NCBI RefSeq assembly: GCF_000374925.1
Contig: NZ_KB895541.1
Location: forward strand, 1-64,000
DNA length: 64,000 bases
Direction: 5' to 3'
From: Arthrobacter sp. 131MFCol6.1
GTDB lineage: Bacteria; Actinomycetota; Actinomycetes; Actinomycetales; Micrococcaceae
The notes beneath the pieces are model-generated. The model did no database searches. It saw nothing but the letters and a program-made list of their open reading frames with translations, and was not told where the DNA came from. Positions within the stretch are counted from its first letter, which is position 1; the number at the start of each line of letters is the position of its first letter. This document shows, piece after piece, positions 43,037 to 51,236 of the stretch. A program made the position numbers and the translations under genes.

Positions 43037-43790
43037 GGGGCGTGCCGGACTGCCGGAGACAGCGCCCAACTCCCTGCCCGGCCACTGGACGACGGCGTGG
43101 AGCCGGCCCGTGGGCTGGATCCTGGACCACCTCGTCTACCGCACCTCGGTCACCGGACGTTCCAACGTCCCGGCGGCCGGTCCCGTGATCTTCGCGGGAA
43201 ACCACATCAGCTTCCTGGACGGGCCCGTCATGTTCGGCGCCTCGCCCCGGCCCATGCACATCCTCGTCAAGCAGGAGATGTTCACCGGGCTTCTCGGCCG
43301 CGTCCTGGCGGCGTCAGGCCAGCTGCCCGTCGACCGCCGCGGCGGCCGTGCGGCGCTGGCCACGGCCCGGAGCCTGCTCGACGCCGGACGGTGTGTCGGG
43401 ATTCTTCCCGAAGGAACGCGGGGGAGCGGTGAGGCCGCCGCGATCAACAACGGCGTCGCCTGGCTGGCGCTAAACACCCGTGCCACAGTGGTGCCCGTGG
43501 CCATCCTGGGCACAAGAATCGGCGGCGAACACCTGGACACGGTGCCCGCACCGCGCCGGCGGCTGCATGTCAGCTTCGGCGGGGCCATCAACGTCAGCCG
43601 CAGGCCCGGCGAGACCGGGCGTGTTTCAATGGACAGGGCGGGAACCGAAATCCGGGCCGCATTAGCGCGCCATGTCCAGGACTCAGTACTAAGAACCGGG
43701 CAGCCCCTGCCCCACGCGGAATCCCCGCATGAACGTCATGAAGCAGTAGCCGGGACGCCGGCAGATCACCACCTAAGGAAAGTGCAATGA
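43029..43790 (+). CDS. 1-acyl-sn-glycerol-3-phosphate acyltransferase (PlsC family)
   Basis: 253 aa from GTG 43029. The HxxxxD motif is NHISFLDG, and [10 protein letters not shown] is the second acyltransferase motif. It would acylate lysophosphatidic acid at the membrane. The gene is wedged between cmk and der with 8-bp and 4-bp overlaps, a placement frequent in Micrococcales. Confidence 0.9.
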   Translation: MTEGRAGLPETAPNSLPGHWTTAWSRPVGWILDHLVYRTSVTGRSNVPAAGPVIFAGNHISFLDGPVMFGASPRPMHILVKQEMFTGLLGRVLAASGQLPVDRRGGRAALATARSLLDAGRCVGILPEGTRGSGEAAAINNGVAWLALNTRATVVPVAILGTRIGGEHLDTVPAPRRRLHVSFGGAINVSRRPGETGRVSMDRAGTEIRAALARHVQDSVLRTGQPLPHAESPHERHEAVAGTPADHHLRKVQ

Positions 43791-45337
43791 GCGATACGAC
43801 TCAAACCTCCGGCAATTTTGGCGCCGGCGAAGACGAATACACGCCCACCGGCACCGACCAGGTGGCTGAAAACCTTGCCGCCCTGGACGATGACGAAGCG
43901 GAACTCCGCGCGGCCTCGCTGCGTGCCGGGCTGGACGACTACGAGCTCGACGAAGACGACGCCGCCCTGCTGAGCGGCCACTTCGACGACGAGGACTTTG
44001 ACGGTCCGGTCAAACTGGACCCGGTCCTGGCCATCATCGGCCGGCCCAACGTGGGCAAGTCCACCCTGGTCAACAGGATCCTGGGCCGCCGCGAGGCAGT
44101 GGTTGAGGACACCCCCGGCGTCACCCGCGACCGTGTCATGTACTCGGCAAACTGGAACGGCCGCAACTTCACCGTGGTGGACACCGGCGGGTGGGAGCAC
44201 GATGCCCGCGGCATCCACGCCCGTGTGGCGGAGCAGGCCGAGATGGCCGTGGAACTTGCCGACGCCGTCCTGTTCGTCGTCGACTCCGCCGTGGGCGCAA
44301 CCGCGACCGACGAAGGCGTCATGAAGATGCTGCGCAAGTCGAAGAAGCCGGTCATCATGGTGGCCAACAAGGTGGACGACTTCGCCCAGGAAGCCGACTC
44401 GGCCACCCTGTGGGGCCTGGGCTTCGGCGAACCGTACCCGGTCTCGGCCCTGCACGGCCGCGGCGTGGCCGACCTCCTGGACCACGTCATGGACACCCTC
44501 CCGGAGTACTCCCTGATTGAAGGCCTCGAACGCTCCGGCGGACCCCGCCGTATCGCCCTGATCGGCCGCCCGAACGTCGGGAAGTCCTCGCTGCTGAACA
44601 AGCTCGCCGGTTCCGAGCGTGTGGTGGTGGACAACACCGCCGGCACCACCCGCGACCCGGTCGACGAATTCATCGAACTCGGCGGACGCACGTGGCGCTT
44701 CGTGGACACCGCCGGCATCCGGCGCCGCCAGCACATGGCCCAGGGCGCAGACTTCTACGCCTCCCTGCGGACGCAGAGCGCACTCGAAAAGGCCGAGGTC
44801 GCCGTCGTGCTCCTGGCCGTGGACGAAGTGCTCAGCGAGCAGGATGTCCGCATCCTGCAGCTCGCCGTTGAATCCGGCCGCGCCCTGGTGCTCGCCTTCA
44901 ACAAGTGGGACCTCCTCGACGACGAGCGCCGCCGCTACCTGGAACGCGAAATCGAGCAGGACCTGGCACACGTGGCCTGGGCCCCGCGCGTGAACATTTC
45001 GGCCAAGACCGGCTGGCACAAGGACCGGCTCGTTCCGGCCCTGGACGTTGCCCTGGAAAGCTGGGACAAGCGCATCCCCACCGGACGCCTCAACGCGTTC
45101 CTGGGCGAACTCGTCGCAGCGCACCCGCACCCGGTCCGCGGCGGCAAGCAGCCGCGCATCCTGTTCGGCACCCAGGCCTCGAGCCGGCCGCCGAAGTTCG
45201 TGCTGTTCACTACCGGATTCCTGGATCCGGGATACCGCCGCTTCATCACCCGACGCCTCCGGGAGACCTTCGGCTTCGAGGGCACGCCGATCGAGGTCAA
45301 CATGCGCGTGCGCGAAAAGCGTGGCAAGAAACGTTAA
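43787..45337 (+). CDS. der: Ribosome-associated GTPase Der (EngA)
   Basis: 516 aa. Two tandem GTPase domains are present ([18 protein letters not shown] at ~83; [18 protein letters not shown] at ~262) with NKVDD and NKWDL, and the C-terminal KH-like domain ([16 protein letters not shown]) is complete. An acidic N-terminal extension of ~75 residues is extra, as in other actinobacteria. It acts in 50S subunit assembly. Confidence 0.95.
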   Translation: MSDTTQTSGNFGAGEDEYTPTGTDQVAENLAALDDDEAELRAASLRAGLDDYELDEDDAALLSGHFDDEDFDGPVKLDPVLAIIGRPNVGKSTLVNRILGRREAVVEDTPGVTRDRVMYSANWNGRNFTVVDTGGWEHDARGIHARVAEQAEMAVELADAVLFVVDSAVGATATDEGVMKMLRKSKKPVIMVANKVDDFAQEADSATLWGLGFGEPYPVSALHGRGVADLLDHVMDTLPEYSLIEGLERSGGPRRIALIGRPNVGKSSLLNKLAGSERVVVDNTAGTTRDPVDEFIELGGRTWRFVDTAGIRRRQHMAQGADFYASLRTQSALEKAEVAVVLLAVDEVLSEQDVRILQLAVESGRALVLAFNKWDLLDDERRRYLEREIEQDLAHVAWAPRVNISAKTGWHKDRLVPALDVALESWDKRIPTGRLNAFLGELVAAHPHPVRGGKQPRILFGTQASSRPPKFVLFTTGFLDPGYRRFITRRLRETFGFEGTPIEVNMRVREKRGKKR

Positions 45338-45393
45338 TTCCGACACACCTTGCCGTGACAGCCTGAAATTGTCACAGGCACCCTCCCGGATCG

Positions 45394-45399
45394 TGTAAG
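45394..45399 (+). promoter_or_regulatory. Weak candidate -10 region for tRNA-Pro
   Basis: TGTAAG at 45394-45399 lies 19 bp after TTGTCA (45369-45374). The -35 box is part of an inverted repeat GTGACA (45355-45360)/TGTCAC (45370-45375). The distance to the tRNA (about 80 nt) would require a trimmed leader. Confidence 0.3.
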
Positions 45400-45485
45400 C
45401 TTTTGGAGGTGGTTCGGCCGGACTGCTTGGAAGAAAACCTGGAGCGAATCCGGGAGGACTTCCGGGCGGAGAACGGTGGAACCAG

Positions 45486-45562
<77 letters not shown>

Positions 45563-45570
45563 ACAGCTGA

Positions 45571-45612
45571 AACCCCGCCGTTCCTGATGAAGGAATGGCG
45601 GGGTTTTCTGTT
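45571..45612 (+). terminator. Rho-independent terminator after tRNA-Pro
   Basis: A 15-bp stem with one G-T wobble (45571-45585 with 45591-45605, loop GATGA) is followed by TTTTCTGTTT, a classic intrinsic terminator starting 9 nt after the tRNA. Confidence 0.9.
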
Positions 45613-45670
45613 TCCCGGACACGTGGGCTGCGCAGTGTTCCGCCATTTCAGGAAGCTGCGCGGTTTTCCG

Positions 45671-46540
45671 CTATTTCAGGAAGCGGGAGGTCCGGCGGTC
45701 GGCCAGGATCTTCCCCTTCGTCTGGCATGTCGGGCAGTACTGCAGGGCGGAATCGGCAAAGGAAACCTCCCGGACCGTGTCCCCGCACACCGGACACGGT
45801 TCGCCGGTCCGGCCGTGGACCCGCATGTGGCCCCGCTTGGCGTCCTTGAGCTCGTTGGGCGGCTTGCCCTTGGCTTCCGCCACCGCCGTTCCCAGAATGG
45901 TGTGGATGGCGTCGTAGAGGCGCTCCACGTCCGTCCGGTCCAGGGACTTGGCGATCGCGAACGGCGAGGTCCTGGCGGCGTGCAGGATCTCGTCGCTGTA
46001 CGCATTCCCAATCCCGGCGATGATGCCCTGGCTCCGCAGGACGCCCTTGATCTGCTGGGAACTGGAACCGAGAATCCCAGCGAAGGCATCGACGTCGAAG
46101 TCCGGACTGAACGGATCCGGTCCGAGCGCCGCGATGCCGGGTACGTCGTGCGGATCGCGGACCACGTAGACCGCCAGGCTCTTTTTAGTGCCCGCCTCGG
46201 TCAGGTCCATGCCCATCGGGCCGGAACCGCCCGAGAACGTCAGCCGCAGCGCGATGTGACCCTTGCCCATTTTCAGCTGTGCGTCTGTGGGGGAGTCAGT
46301 GAAGCGGACCCAGCCGGCCCGCGCCAAGTGGAAGACAAAGTGCAGCCCGTCCGCTTCCATGCTGACGAATTTGCCGAACCTTCGCACCGCGGTGACCGTA
46401 TTGCCCTGGAGGTCGGAGTACGGAGGGTCCGCCGTCTTGAGCACGGCGAAGGAGACGGGCTGGATCTTCGTCACCACTGCTCCGCGCAGGTGCTCGTCCA
46501 AAAAGTCCGTCAGGGCCGCAACCTCCGGAAGCTCAGGCAC
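45671..46540 (-). CDS. Fpg/Nei-family DNA glycosylase
   Basis: 289 aa. The N-terminus MPELPEV supplies the catalytic Pro1 and Glu2 after Met removal. The helix-two-turn-helix segment is GIIAGIGNAYSDEILHAA, and a four-Cys zinc finger ends the protein (CPVC...YCPTCQTKGKILADRR). The MPELPEVAALTDFL start marks the actinobacterial second Fpg/Nei paralog rather than the main MutM, so the damage specificity is uncertain. Confidence 0.88.
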   Translation of the reverse strand: MPELPEVAALTDFLDEHLRGAVVTKIQPVSFAVLKTADPPYSDLQGNTVTAVRRFGKFVSMEADGLHFVFHLARAGWVRFTDSPTDAQLKMGKGHIALRLTFSGGSGPMGMDLTEAGTKKSLAVYVVRDPHDVPGIAALGPDPFSPDFDVDAFAGILGSSSQQIKGVLRSQGIIAGIGNAYSDEILHAARTSPFAIAKSLDRTDVERLYDAIHTILGTAVAEAKGKPPNELKDAKRGHMRVHGRTGEPCPVCGDTVREVSFADSALQYCPTCQTKGKILADRRTSRFLK

Positions 46541-46666
46541 GGGCTAGCCCTGGCGTGCCCGGATGGTCCCGGCGCCCCGGTTGTTCACATTCCCGACCTT
46601 CAGCGGCGCATGTTCTGCCATCGCACCATCTTCTCAGATGCCTCCCCGGCCACTGCCCGATATGCC

Positions 46667-46706
46667 TATACTTTCAGCGGCGGCTAGAACAAACGACTGC
46701 CGCCGC
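46667..46706 (+). promoter_or_regulatory. Candidate promoter and leader hairpin of gcvH
   Basis: TATACT at 46667-46672 is a good -10 box, without an obvious -35. Arms GCGGCGGC (46677-46684) and GCCGCCGC (46699-46706) can form a hairpin in the leader, 31 nt before the ATG. Confidence 0.4.
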
Positions 46707-46736
46707 CCAGGTGATTGACCCGATGAAAGGCCCGTC

Positions 46737-47123
46737 ATGAGCATCATTCCCGAAGACCTGTCCTACACCGCAGAACACGAATGGGTTTCGGCCCCCAATG
46801 CCGACGGGGTTGTGCGCGTGGGTATCACCGATTTTGCCCAGGACGCCCTCGGGGATGTGGTCTACGCCCAGATGCCCGAGGTCGGAACCACGATCAAGGC
46901 CAACGACGTCGTCGGAGAGGTCGAATCCACCAAGAGCGTCAGCGACATTTACGCCCCGGTGACGGGCGAGGTGGTGGCCCGGAACGAGTCGCTGGACACC
47001 GATTCTGCGCTTATTAACTCCGATCCGTACGGTGAGGGCTGGCTGATCGAAATCAAGCTCGCGGAAGCCGACGCGATCGAGTCCCTGCTCAGTGCATCCG
47101 AGTATGAACAACAGGTAGGCTAA
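46737..47123 (+). CDS. gcvH: Glycine cleavage system H protein
   Basis: 128 aa. The lipoyl-lysine is Lys66 in VGEVESTKSVSDIYAP; YTAEHEWV at the start is also typical. It shuttles the aminomethyl group between the P, T and L proteins, which are not in this window. The order gcvH-garA-ftsR is the same as in M. tuberculosis. Confidence 0.95.
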   Translation: MSIIPEDLSYTAEHEWVSAPNADGVVRVGITDFAQDALGDVVYAQMPEVGTTIKANDVVGEVESTKSVSDIYAPVTGEVVARNESLDTDSALINSDPYGEGWLIEIKLAEADAIESLLSASEYEQQVG

Positions 47124-47246
47124 AGACAGAGGTCATTCGGGCCGGGGCCGCCGGCGAGTGTTGTTGGGATAACAAAACAAAGCCGCGCCCCGCCGAAGGG
47201 CCTCATTACCGGGACTGCGAGGCTTTTCCGGACGGCATGCGTTGTT

Positions 47247-47267
47247 TGCAGGGGGGACACCTGCAAC
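47247..47267 (+). promoter_or_regulatory. Leader hairpin upstream of garA
   Basis: TTGCAGG (47247-47253) pairs with CCTGCAA (47261-47267) around GGGGACA, ending just before the GAGGAGGA ribosome binding site (47273-47280). It could affect translation of garA or simply punctuate the gcvH transcript. Confidence 0.35.
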
Positions 47268-47283
47268 GAATGAGGAGGACTCA

Positions 47284-47760
47284 ATGTTTGGGCACGAACG
47301 GAACGACACCGGTGACGGTTACGGCACGGGTGGAGTGAAGGCTTCGGAGACCACGTCGATCAACCTCACTCCGGTGCGCGACGAACCCAATTTCACGCCG
47401 AAGCTCTCGACCGAGGAACGGGCAGCGGTCGAGGCCCTTCCCTCCGGATCGGCCCTGCTTGTGGCGCACAGCGGCCCCAACGCCGGTGCGCGGTTCCTGC
47501 TGGACTCCGACGTCACGACGGCGGGCCGCCACCCGGACGCCGACATCTTCCTCGACGACGTCACCGTCTCCCGCAGGCACGTTGAATTCCGCCGCACGGC
47601 GCGCAGCTTTGAGGTCGTGGACACCGGGAGCCTGAACGGCACCTACGTCAACCATGACCGCGTGGACTCGGTGGAACTGAAGTCCGGCAACGAGGTCCAG
47701 ATCGGCAAATTCCGCCTCACCTTCTACCTCAGCCCTGCCCGCGCAGCAGGCAACGTCTGA
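47284..47760 (+). CDS. garA: FHA-domain regulator GarA/OdhI type
   Basis: 158 aa. The FHA domain covers residues ~58-150 (AGRHPDADIFLDDVTVSRRHVEF, with Arg, Ser-Arg-Arg-His and the TGSLNGTYVN loop). The N-terminal phospho-motif SETTSINL has Thr23 and Thr24, equivalent to the kinase targets of GarA and OdhI. Unphosphorylated GarA inhibits 2-oxoglutarate dehydrogenase and tunes glutamate metabolism; phosphorylation turns it off. Confidence 0.93.
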   Translation: MFGHERNDTGDGYGTGGVKASETTSINLTPVRDEPNFTPKLSTEERAAVEALPSGSALLVAHSGPNAGARFLLDSDVTTAGRHPDADIFLDDVTVSRRHVEFRRTARSFEVVDTGSLNGTYVNHDRVDSVELKSGNEVQIGKFRLTFYLSPARAAGNV

Positions 47761-47777
47761 TTCCGGGGTAGTTGCCT

Positions 47778-48500
47778 GTGGCCACGGCACATGCGGATCG
47801 GCGCGGACCCCAGGTTCTGAACATCGGGGAAGTCCTGGCTCAATTGAGCGACGACTTCCCCAGCATGACTGCGTCAAAAATCCGGTTCCTTGAAGAAAAG
47901 GGACTCATCAACCCGCAGCGGACCCCTGCCGGCTACCGTCAGTATTCCGAGAACGACGTCGAACGGCTGCGCTTCGTCCTCTCACTCCAGCGTGACCAGT
48001 ATCTGCCGCTGAAGGTCATCAAGGACTACCTTGATGCGATCGACCGGGGCGAACGGCCGGAGAACCTGCCGGCAGGCGTCACGTTGTCCCCGCGGATTGT
48101 CTCCGAGGAGCTCGCCTCCGAGCTGCAGAGCCGGGCGCGCCGGCTCAGCGAGGAGCAGCTCCGCGCCGAATCCGGGGCGAGCGTCCCGTTGCTCGAATCC
48201 CTCCTGAGCTACGGCCTGATCGGGCACGTCAACGGCAAGTTCGACGAACACGCGCTGCAGGTCGCGCGGGCCTGCGTCCAGCTGGAGAGCCATGGCCTGG
48301 AACCCCGCCACCTGCGGCCGTTCCAGGCGGCTGCCGACCGCGAATTCGGGCTCGTGGAGCGTGCGGTGGCCACCCTGACCTCCCGCAAGGACGCAGCCTC
48401 CCACGCCCGGGCCGCCGAGGCGGCCCGGGAAATCAGCGACCTCTGCCTGTCCTTGCACCAGGCGCTGGTCCACGACCGCATCTCAAGGATGGACATCTGA
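47778..48500 (+). CDS. ftsR: MerR-family regulator FtsR
   Basis: 240 aa from GTG 47778 (GGGG at 47765-47768; TTG 47772 is an alternative). The HTH is LNIGEVLAQL, KIRFLEEKGLINPQRTPAGY with RQYSENDVERLRFVL. The C-terminal half is helical and is not a metal-binding type. The ortholog at this site in mycobacteria (Rv1828) and corynebacteria (FtsR) regulates ftsZ. Its stop overlaps the next ATG. Confidence 0.87.
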   Translation: MATAHADRRGPQVLNIGEVLAQLSDDFPSMTASKIRFLEEKGLINPQRTPAGYRQYSENDVERLRFVLSLQRDQYLPLKVIKDYLDAIDRGERPENLPAGVTLSPRIVSEELASELQSRARRLSEEQLRAESGASVPLLESLLSYGLIGHVNGKFDEHALQVARACVQLESHGLEPRHLRPFQAAADREFGLVERAVATLTSRKDAASHARAAEAAREISDLCLSLHQALVHDRISRMDI

Positions 48501-49003
48501 TGATTGAGGTGGAGATTGTCGGCGTGCGGATTGAGTTGCCGTCCAACCAGCCGCTTGTCCTGCTCAAGGAAATCCATGGGGAGCGCCACGTCCCCATCTG
48601 GATCGGGACCCCGGAGGCCAGTGCCATCGCCCTGGCCCAGCAGGGAGTCATCCCGCCCCGGCCGATGACCCACGACCTCCTGGTGGACGTTGTCGAGGCC
48701 CTTGGCCACACGATCGTCAGCGTCAACATCGTGGCGGTGGAGGACAACATTTTCTACGGGCAGCTGCAGTTCGAGAACGGAACCACCGTGAGCTCCAGGG
48801 CCTCTGATGGCCTGGCGCTGGCCCTGCGTGCCAAGTGTCGGATCTGGTGCGCCGACGCCGTTATGGATGAGGCCGGCGTCCGGATCACCGAACACGACGA
48901 GGGCGAGGACACGCACCCCGGACCCGCCGTGGACGAAGAGGGCGAACTGCGGCGCTTCCGCGAGTTCCTTGACGACGTCGAACCCGAAGACTTCGGCGGC
49001 TGA
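48500..49003 (+). CDS. DUF151 bifunctional-nuclease-family protein
   Basis: 167 aa. The DUF151/BFN signature is clear (VLLKEIHGERHVPIWIGTPE; RPMTHDLLVDVVEALG; DGLALALRAKCRIWC). Plant members have nuclease activity; the bacterial role is uncertain. The acidic C-terminus is extra. Position after ftsR matches Rv1829. Confidence 0.88.
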   Translation: MIEVEIVGVRIELPSNQPLVLLKEIHGERHVPIWIGTPEASAIALAQQGVIPPRPMTHDLLVDVVEALGHTIVSVNIVAVEDNIFYGQLQFENGTTVSSRASDGLALALRAKCRIWCADAVMDEAGVRITEHDEGEDTHPGPAVDEEGELRRFREFLDDVEPEDFGG

Positions 49004-49354
49004 TCCTGCCCGGGCAGCCGCGCCAGGGAAGCTGACAGGATTGCGGGCGTGCCTGTGACTGGTGAGGTTTCTGAAACCTGCGTGACAGCTGTGGCGGCAC
49101 CAAACGTTAAAGTCGAGGATGAAACTTTCGACACGCCCGTGGAATAGCCCCAACGTCTTTGACCTTGGGCCCCGGCAGGCCTAACGTCGGAGGTACAAGT
49201 TCCCATTGCATACGGTAGCCGCGCAAGTCACACTGGAAAGTGCAGCCCCGGCTGAATTACACGGATGAAGTAATCATCCTGTGTCATGCAGCTGTCCACA
49301 ACTATTGCTGCCGATGCAACTTACCCAGGGGAACCCACGACAAGGAGGGTCCAC
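49004..49354. other. Intergenic region upstream of the second MerR gene
   Basis: 351 bp without a supported gene. It holds the palindrome at 49065-49079 and must carry the promoter of the second MerR gene. The short open frames here have no ribosome binding site and no family pattern. Confidence 0.5.
49065..49079. promoter_or_regulatory. 15-bp palindrome AGGTTTCTGAAACCT
   Basis: Perfect inverted repeat with a single central base, 276 bp upstream of the MerR start and 62 bp after the DUF151 gene. MerR proteins bind such symmetric sites between promoter elements, so autoregulation is possible. No consensus was matched. Confidence 0.4.
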
Positions 49355-49951
49355 GTGAGTCCGAAAGGCGAAGCAGGCGAGCTGAAGCAGGCCGCAACGG
49401 CCGGCGTTGCTGTGCCCGCCAGCGGTGCCCAAGGCCTGCTGTTCACCGAGGATCTTCCCGTTCTGGACGAGGACGCGGGCTACCGCGGACCCACCGCCTG
49501 CAAGGCGGCCGGCATCACCTACCGCCAACTCGACTACTGGGCCCGCACCGGACTCGTTGAGCCCGCCGTCCGCGGCGCGGCCGGCTCCGGCTCGCAGCGG
49601 CTCTACGGCTTCCGCGACATCCTGGTCCTCAAGGTGGTCAAGCGGCTCTTGGACACGGGCGTGTCCCTGCAGCAGATCCGCACCGCCGTGGAGCACCTGC
49701 GGGAGCGCGGCGTCGAAGACCTCGCCCAGATCACGCTCATGAGCGACGGTGCGAGCGTCTACGAGTGCACATCGGCCGATGAAGTCATCGATCTCGTCCA
49801 GGGCGGCCAGGGGGTGTTCGGCATCGCCGTCGGCCGCGTGTGGCGCGAAGTTGAAGGTAGCCTCGCAGCCCTTCCCAGCGAACACGCCGCGGACCAGTCC
49901 TTTCCCGACGACGAACTGAGCAAACGCCGGGCGGCCCGCAAGATCGGCTAG
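49355..49951 (+). CDS. MerR-family transcriptional regulator
   Basis: 198 aa from GTG 49355, chosen for AAGGAGG at 49342-49348. The winged HTH is YRGPTACKAAGITYRQLDYW followed by ARTGLVEPAV, with GSQRLYGFRDILVLKVVKRL. The C-terminal part (EDLAQITLMSDGASVYECTS) looks like the effector/dimer region of the Rv1830-type protein, which follows DUF151 in mycobacteria in the same way. Confidence 0.88.
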   Translation: MSPKGEAGELKQAATAGVAVPASGAQGLLFTEDLPVLDEDAGYRGPTACKAAGITYRQLDYWARTGLVEPAVRGAAGSGSQRLYGFRDILVLKVVKRLLDTGVSLQQIRTAVEHLRERGVEDLAQITLMSDGASVYECTSADEVIDLVQGGQGVFGIAVGRVWREVEGSLAALPSEHAADQSFPDDELSKRRAARKIG

Positions 49952-49983
49952 GGCTTCCACCGACAAGACTGAGTACAGACACG

Positions 49984-50021
49984 ACTGAGGCCGCCTCCCG
50001 GACAGGGAAGGCGGCCTCAGT
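49984..50021. terminator. Bidirectional terminator hairpin
   Basis: A perfect 13-bp outer stem (49984-49996 with 50009-50021) sits between convergent genes; inner CCC/GGG pairs extend it. Confidence 0.85.
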
Positions 50022-50049
50022 CTGTTGGGCTGTATGCGGCAGGCCCTGG

Positions 50050-50919
50050 CTACCGCAGGCTGCGGTCGCGGACAGTACCGGCCGGGGCCACACCGCCCTG
50101 ATTCAGCAGGTTCTGCAGCAGGGCATCGAAGAGCCCGGCCGCATTCTTGGCCGAGTCTCCGGGCCAGTGGTGGATGGAGTGGGCCGCGCCCTGGATCTGC
50201 TGCCAGTTGGCCTGCTCCGGGATGTGCGGGCTCAGCAGCAGCTGGCCGAACATGGACTCCATCTCCGCAAGCCGGAACGTGTGCTCGGCCGAACTGCTGC
50301 GCACCCGGTTGGCCACAATGCCGGCGGGGGACAGCTTGGGGGCGAATTCCTGCCGGAACAGCTGGATGGCGCGCATGGTGCGTTCCGTGCCGGCCACCGA
50401 GAAGAGCCCGGGCTCGGCCACCAGGGCCACCTTGTCGCTCGCGGACCACGCCATCCGGGTCAGGCCGTTCAATGACGGCGGGCAATCGACCAGGACGAGT
50501 TCATAGTTCCCGGCACCGGCCAGGACAGCAGAGAGCCGGCGGAGGTCGCGCCGGCCCAGGCCGGGCCGGTCGTAGATTCCGGTGTAGGCAGAGCCGACGG
50601 CCACGTCCAGGACGGAGGTTGCCGCGCCAGGCTGTTTCCTGCCGTTGGCGCCGCCGCGGCCGTTGAGCCGGGCATGCTCCACCCAGCCGCTGGGAACCAC
50701 GTTGTCTGCCAGATGTGCCCGCCGCGGCGACTTCAGCATCCTGCCGATATCGAGCTGGTCGTCCGGACTCACGCCCAGGGCGGTGCTGGCGTCAGCGTGC
50801 GGGTCAAGGTCGACGACGAGGGTGGGGATGCCGGCGGCCAATGCCGCCGACGCCAGTCCGGTGGTCACGGATGTCTTGCCGACACCGCCTTTGAGGCTGC
50901 TGATGCTCACTACTTGCAC
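50050..50919 (-). CDS. Orphan ParA/MinD-family ATPase
   Basis: 289 aa if GTG 50919 is the start (TTG 50931 is also in frame; neither has a strong ribosome binding site). Deviant Walker A SLKGGVGKTSVTTGLASAA, VVDLDPHADASTALG and VLVDCPPSLNGL are complete. No ParB-like partner is adjacent. From memory such a ParA-like protein is frequent beside pyc in Arthrobacter, but its cargo is not known. Confidence 0.85.
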   Translation of the reverse strand: MQVVSISSLKGGVGKTSVTTGLASAALAAGIPTLVVDLDPHADASTALGVSPDDQLDIGRMLKSPRRAHLADNVVPSGWVEHARLNGRGGANGRKQPGAATSVLDVAVGSAYTGIYDRPGLGRRDLRRLSAVLAGAGNYELVLVDCPPSLNGLTRMAWSASDKVALVAEPGLFSVAGTERTMRAIQLFRQEFAPKLSPAGIVANRVRSSSAEHTFRLAEMESMFGQLLLSPHIPEQANWQQIQGAAHSIHHWPGDSAKNAAGLFDALLQNLLNQGGVAPAGTVRDRSLR

Positions 50920-51236
50920 TTGAAAAACCAATACCTAACGCCGGTTGCCGAGACGGGGTCGTGCCGGCTCCTGCGTTCTTCGGAGCCGGGGCGTGCATGC
51001 GCCACCCACCCACTCATCATATGTTGATGCTCCGGCGAAACCCGTTTCATCCGGCGTGGGGCGCCGGAACCCCGCCAATCGGGCCGGCGGGGAGAGCTCC
51101 AACGCCGGGGCCCTGCCCATCGGGGCGTCCGTGACGGATAATGCTGTGACGGTCGCCACAATGATTTGTGTTTGCCCGCACAGGTCTTAGACACTGTGAG
51201 CACTTACCGATACGCCCGCGATGAAGCAGGAGAAGT
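50920..51236. other. Intergenic region upstream of pyc
   Basis: 317 bp divergent region between the ParA-like gene and pyc. GATAAT at 51137-51142 is a candidate -10 for pyc. A CATCA-N5-TGATG inverted repeat lies at 51015-51029. No gene is supported. Confidence 0.45.
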
